Translations under genes and position numbers: made by a program | The notes under the pieces: model-generated | The model's database searches: none | What the model was told of the DNA's origin: nothing | The model's input: only the letters and a program-made list of their open reading frames with translations | Shown: in pieces, positions 6,014 to 6,210 of the stretch | Numbering within the stretch: position 1 is the first letter of the stretch | Layout of the letters: each line of letters starts with the position of its first letter | Source: Verrucomicrobiota bacterium | Lineage (GTDB): Bacteria > Verrucomicrobiota > Verrucomicrobiia > Verrucomicrobiales > DEV007 | DNA length: 6,210 nt | NCBI GenBank assembly: GCA_027618625.1 | Contig: JAQCER010000237.1 | Location: 1-6,210 of the forward strand | Direction: 5' to 3'

Positions 6014-6210
6014 GTGTGCCCAGCATAGGCACAGTCCAAATGGGGTTCAAGTCCCCTGTATGAAAACCAGAAACCATGAGCATGAGAATGGGCTACCAAA
6101 ATACCAGTAGAAGTCAAGGAGTTGCGGGCGATTGGGCGATTGCCGCTCTGAAAGAAGACTATGCAAAACCCGTGTGCCGATGAACAAGAACCTGATAGAA
6201 GGCCGACGCG
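6014..6210 (+). mobile_element. Group IIC intron, 5' end (partial)
   Basis: The intron starts GTGTG (consensus GTGYG). The next bases follow what I recall of the O. iheyensis group IIC intron: GTGTGCCC, GCAT, then CAGTC and AGTCCC at matching spacing, and later GAACA-GAAC and AGGC near 6183-6205. A 6-bp hairpin TGTGCC/GGCACA (6015-6020, 6028-6033) and a second GGGG/CCCC hairpin (6042-6045, 6053-6056) fit the start of domain I. ACAA at 6184-6187 could pair with the TTGT ending the 5' exon as an EBS1-IBS1 contact; this is a suggestion only. No reverse-transcriptase ORF is seen because domain I usually runs a few hundred bases before it, and the window ends first. Target type (TTGT after an attC hairpin, strand opposite to cassettes) is that of group IIC-attC introns, ribozyme retroelements that insert by target-primed reverse transcription. 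Confidence 0.82.
6126..6141 (+). repeat. Tandem duplication of GGGCGATT inside the intron
   Basis: GGGCGATT occurs twice back to back (6126-6133, 6134-6141) in the part of the intron expected to form domain I. It may be a slippage event or part of a stem; small and of unclear meaning. Confidence 0.7.

Noticed and set aside
6042..6056. tRNA-like T-arm: GGGG stem, loop TTCAAGT, CCCC
   Set aside because: No acceptor, D-arm or anticodon arm fits around it, and the flanking bases match the start of a group IIC intron, where a similar hairpin is expected.

Overview
The window most likely comes from a planctomycete (Pirellula/Rhodopirellula-type). The basis is the adjacent gene pair PSCyt1-DUF1549-DUF1553 'planctomycete cytochrome' plus DUF1501 protein, which is amplified into dozens of copies in that phylum and is rare elsewhere. 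The attC style on the right-hand side also resembles what I recall of planctomycete cassette arrays. No database search was possible.

Layout. 1-292 has no gene I can support. 293-4034 (+ strand) is a tight two-gene operon. The first gene encodes a secreted haem-motif protein of 780 aa. Four bases later comes a Tat-exported DUF1501 protein of 464 aa with an alkaline-phosphatase/sulfatase-like fold. 4035-4097 is a short, AT-richer convergent gap holding a direct repeat and an 8-bp inverted repeat.

From 4098 to 6013 everything is on the minus strand and is organised as integron gene cassettes: three small membrane-protein ORFs (109, 325 and 120 aa, in transcription order), each starting 5-16 bases after a GTTRRRY-like box. 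Three attC-like sites precede or separate them. The best (4463-4559) has a 14-bp perfect stem, an extrahelical base and a GTTAGGT core. The second (5460-5516) is a symmetrical 57-bp short attC. The third (5896-6013) is interrupted by a mobile element. No integrase gene is visible, so within this window the array is a CALIN (cluster of attC sites lacking an integrase); an integrase may lie outside.

From 6014 to the right edge lies the 5' end of a group II intron, transcribed on the + strand. Its first ~50 bases closely follow my recollection of the Oceanobacillus iheyensis group IIC intron, and its 5' exon ends in TTGT. The intron lies opposite to the cassettes and splits the conserved GTT at the outer box of an attC. 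This is the insertion pattern described for group IIC-attC introns, and it independently supports the reading of the region as an attC array.

How it fits together. The left half is ordinary planctomycete chromosomal gene content, probably for breakdown of complex organic substrates (role inferred from family context). The right half is accessory DNA acquired cassette by cassette, then parasitised by a retroelement. The main points of interest are the intron-split attC, the cassette ORF whose last 28 codons are the attC site itself, the probable B-to-C translational coupling across that attC, and the loss of a recognisable attC where the array meets the DUF1501 gene.
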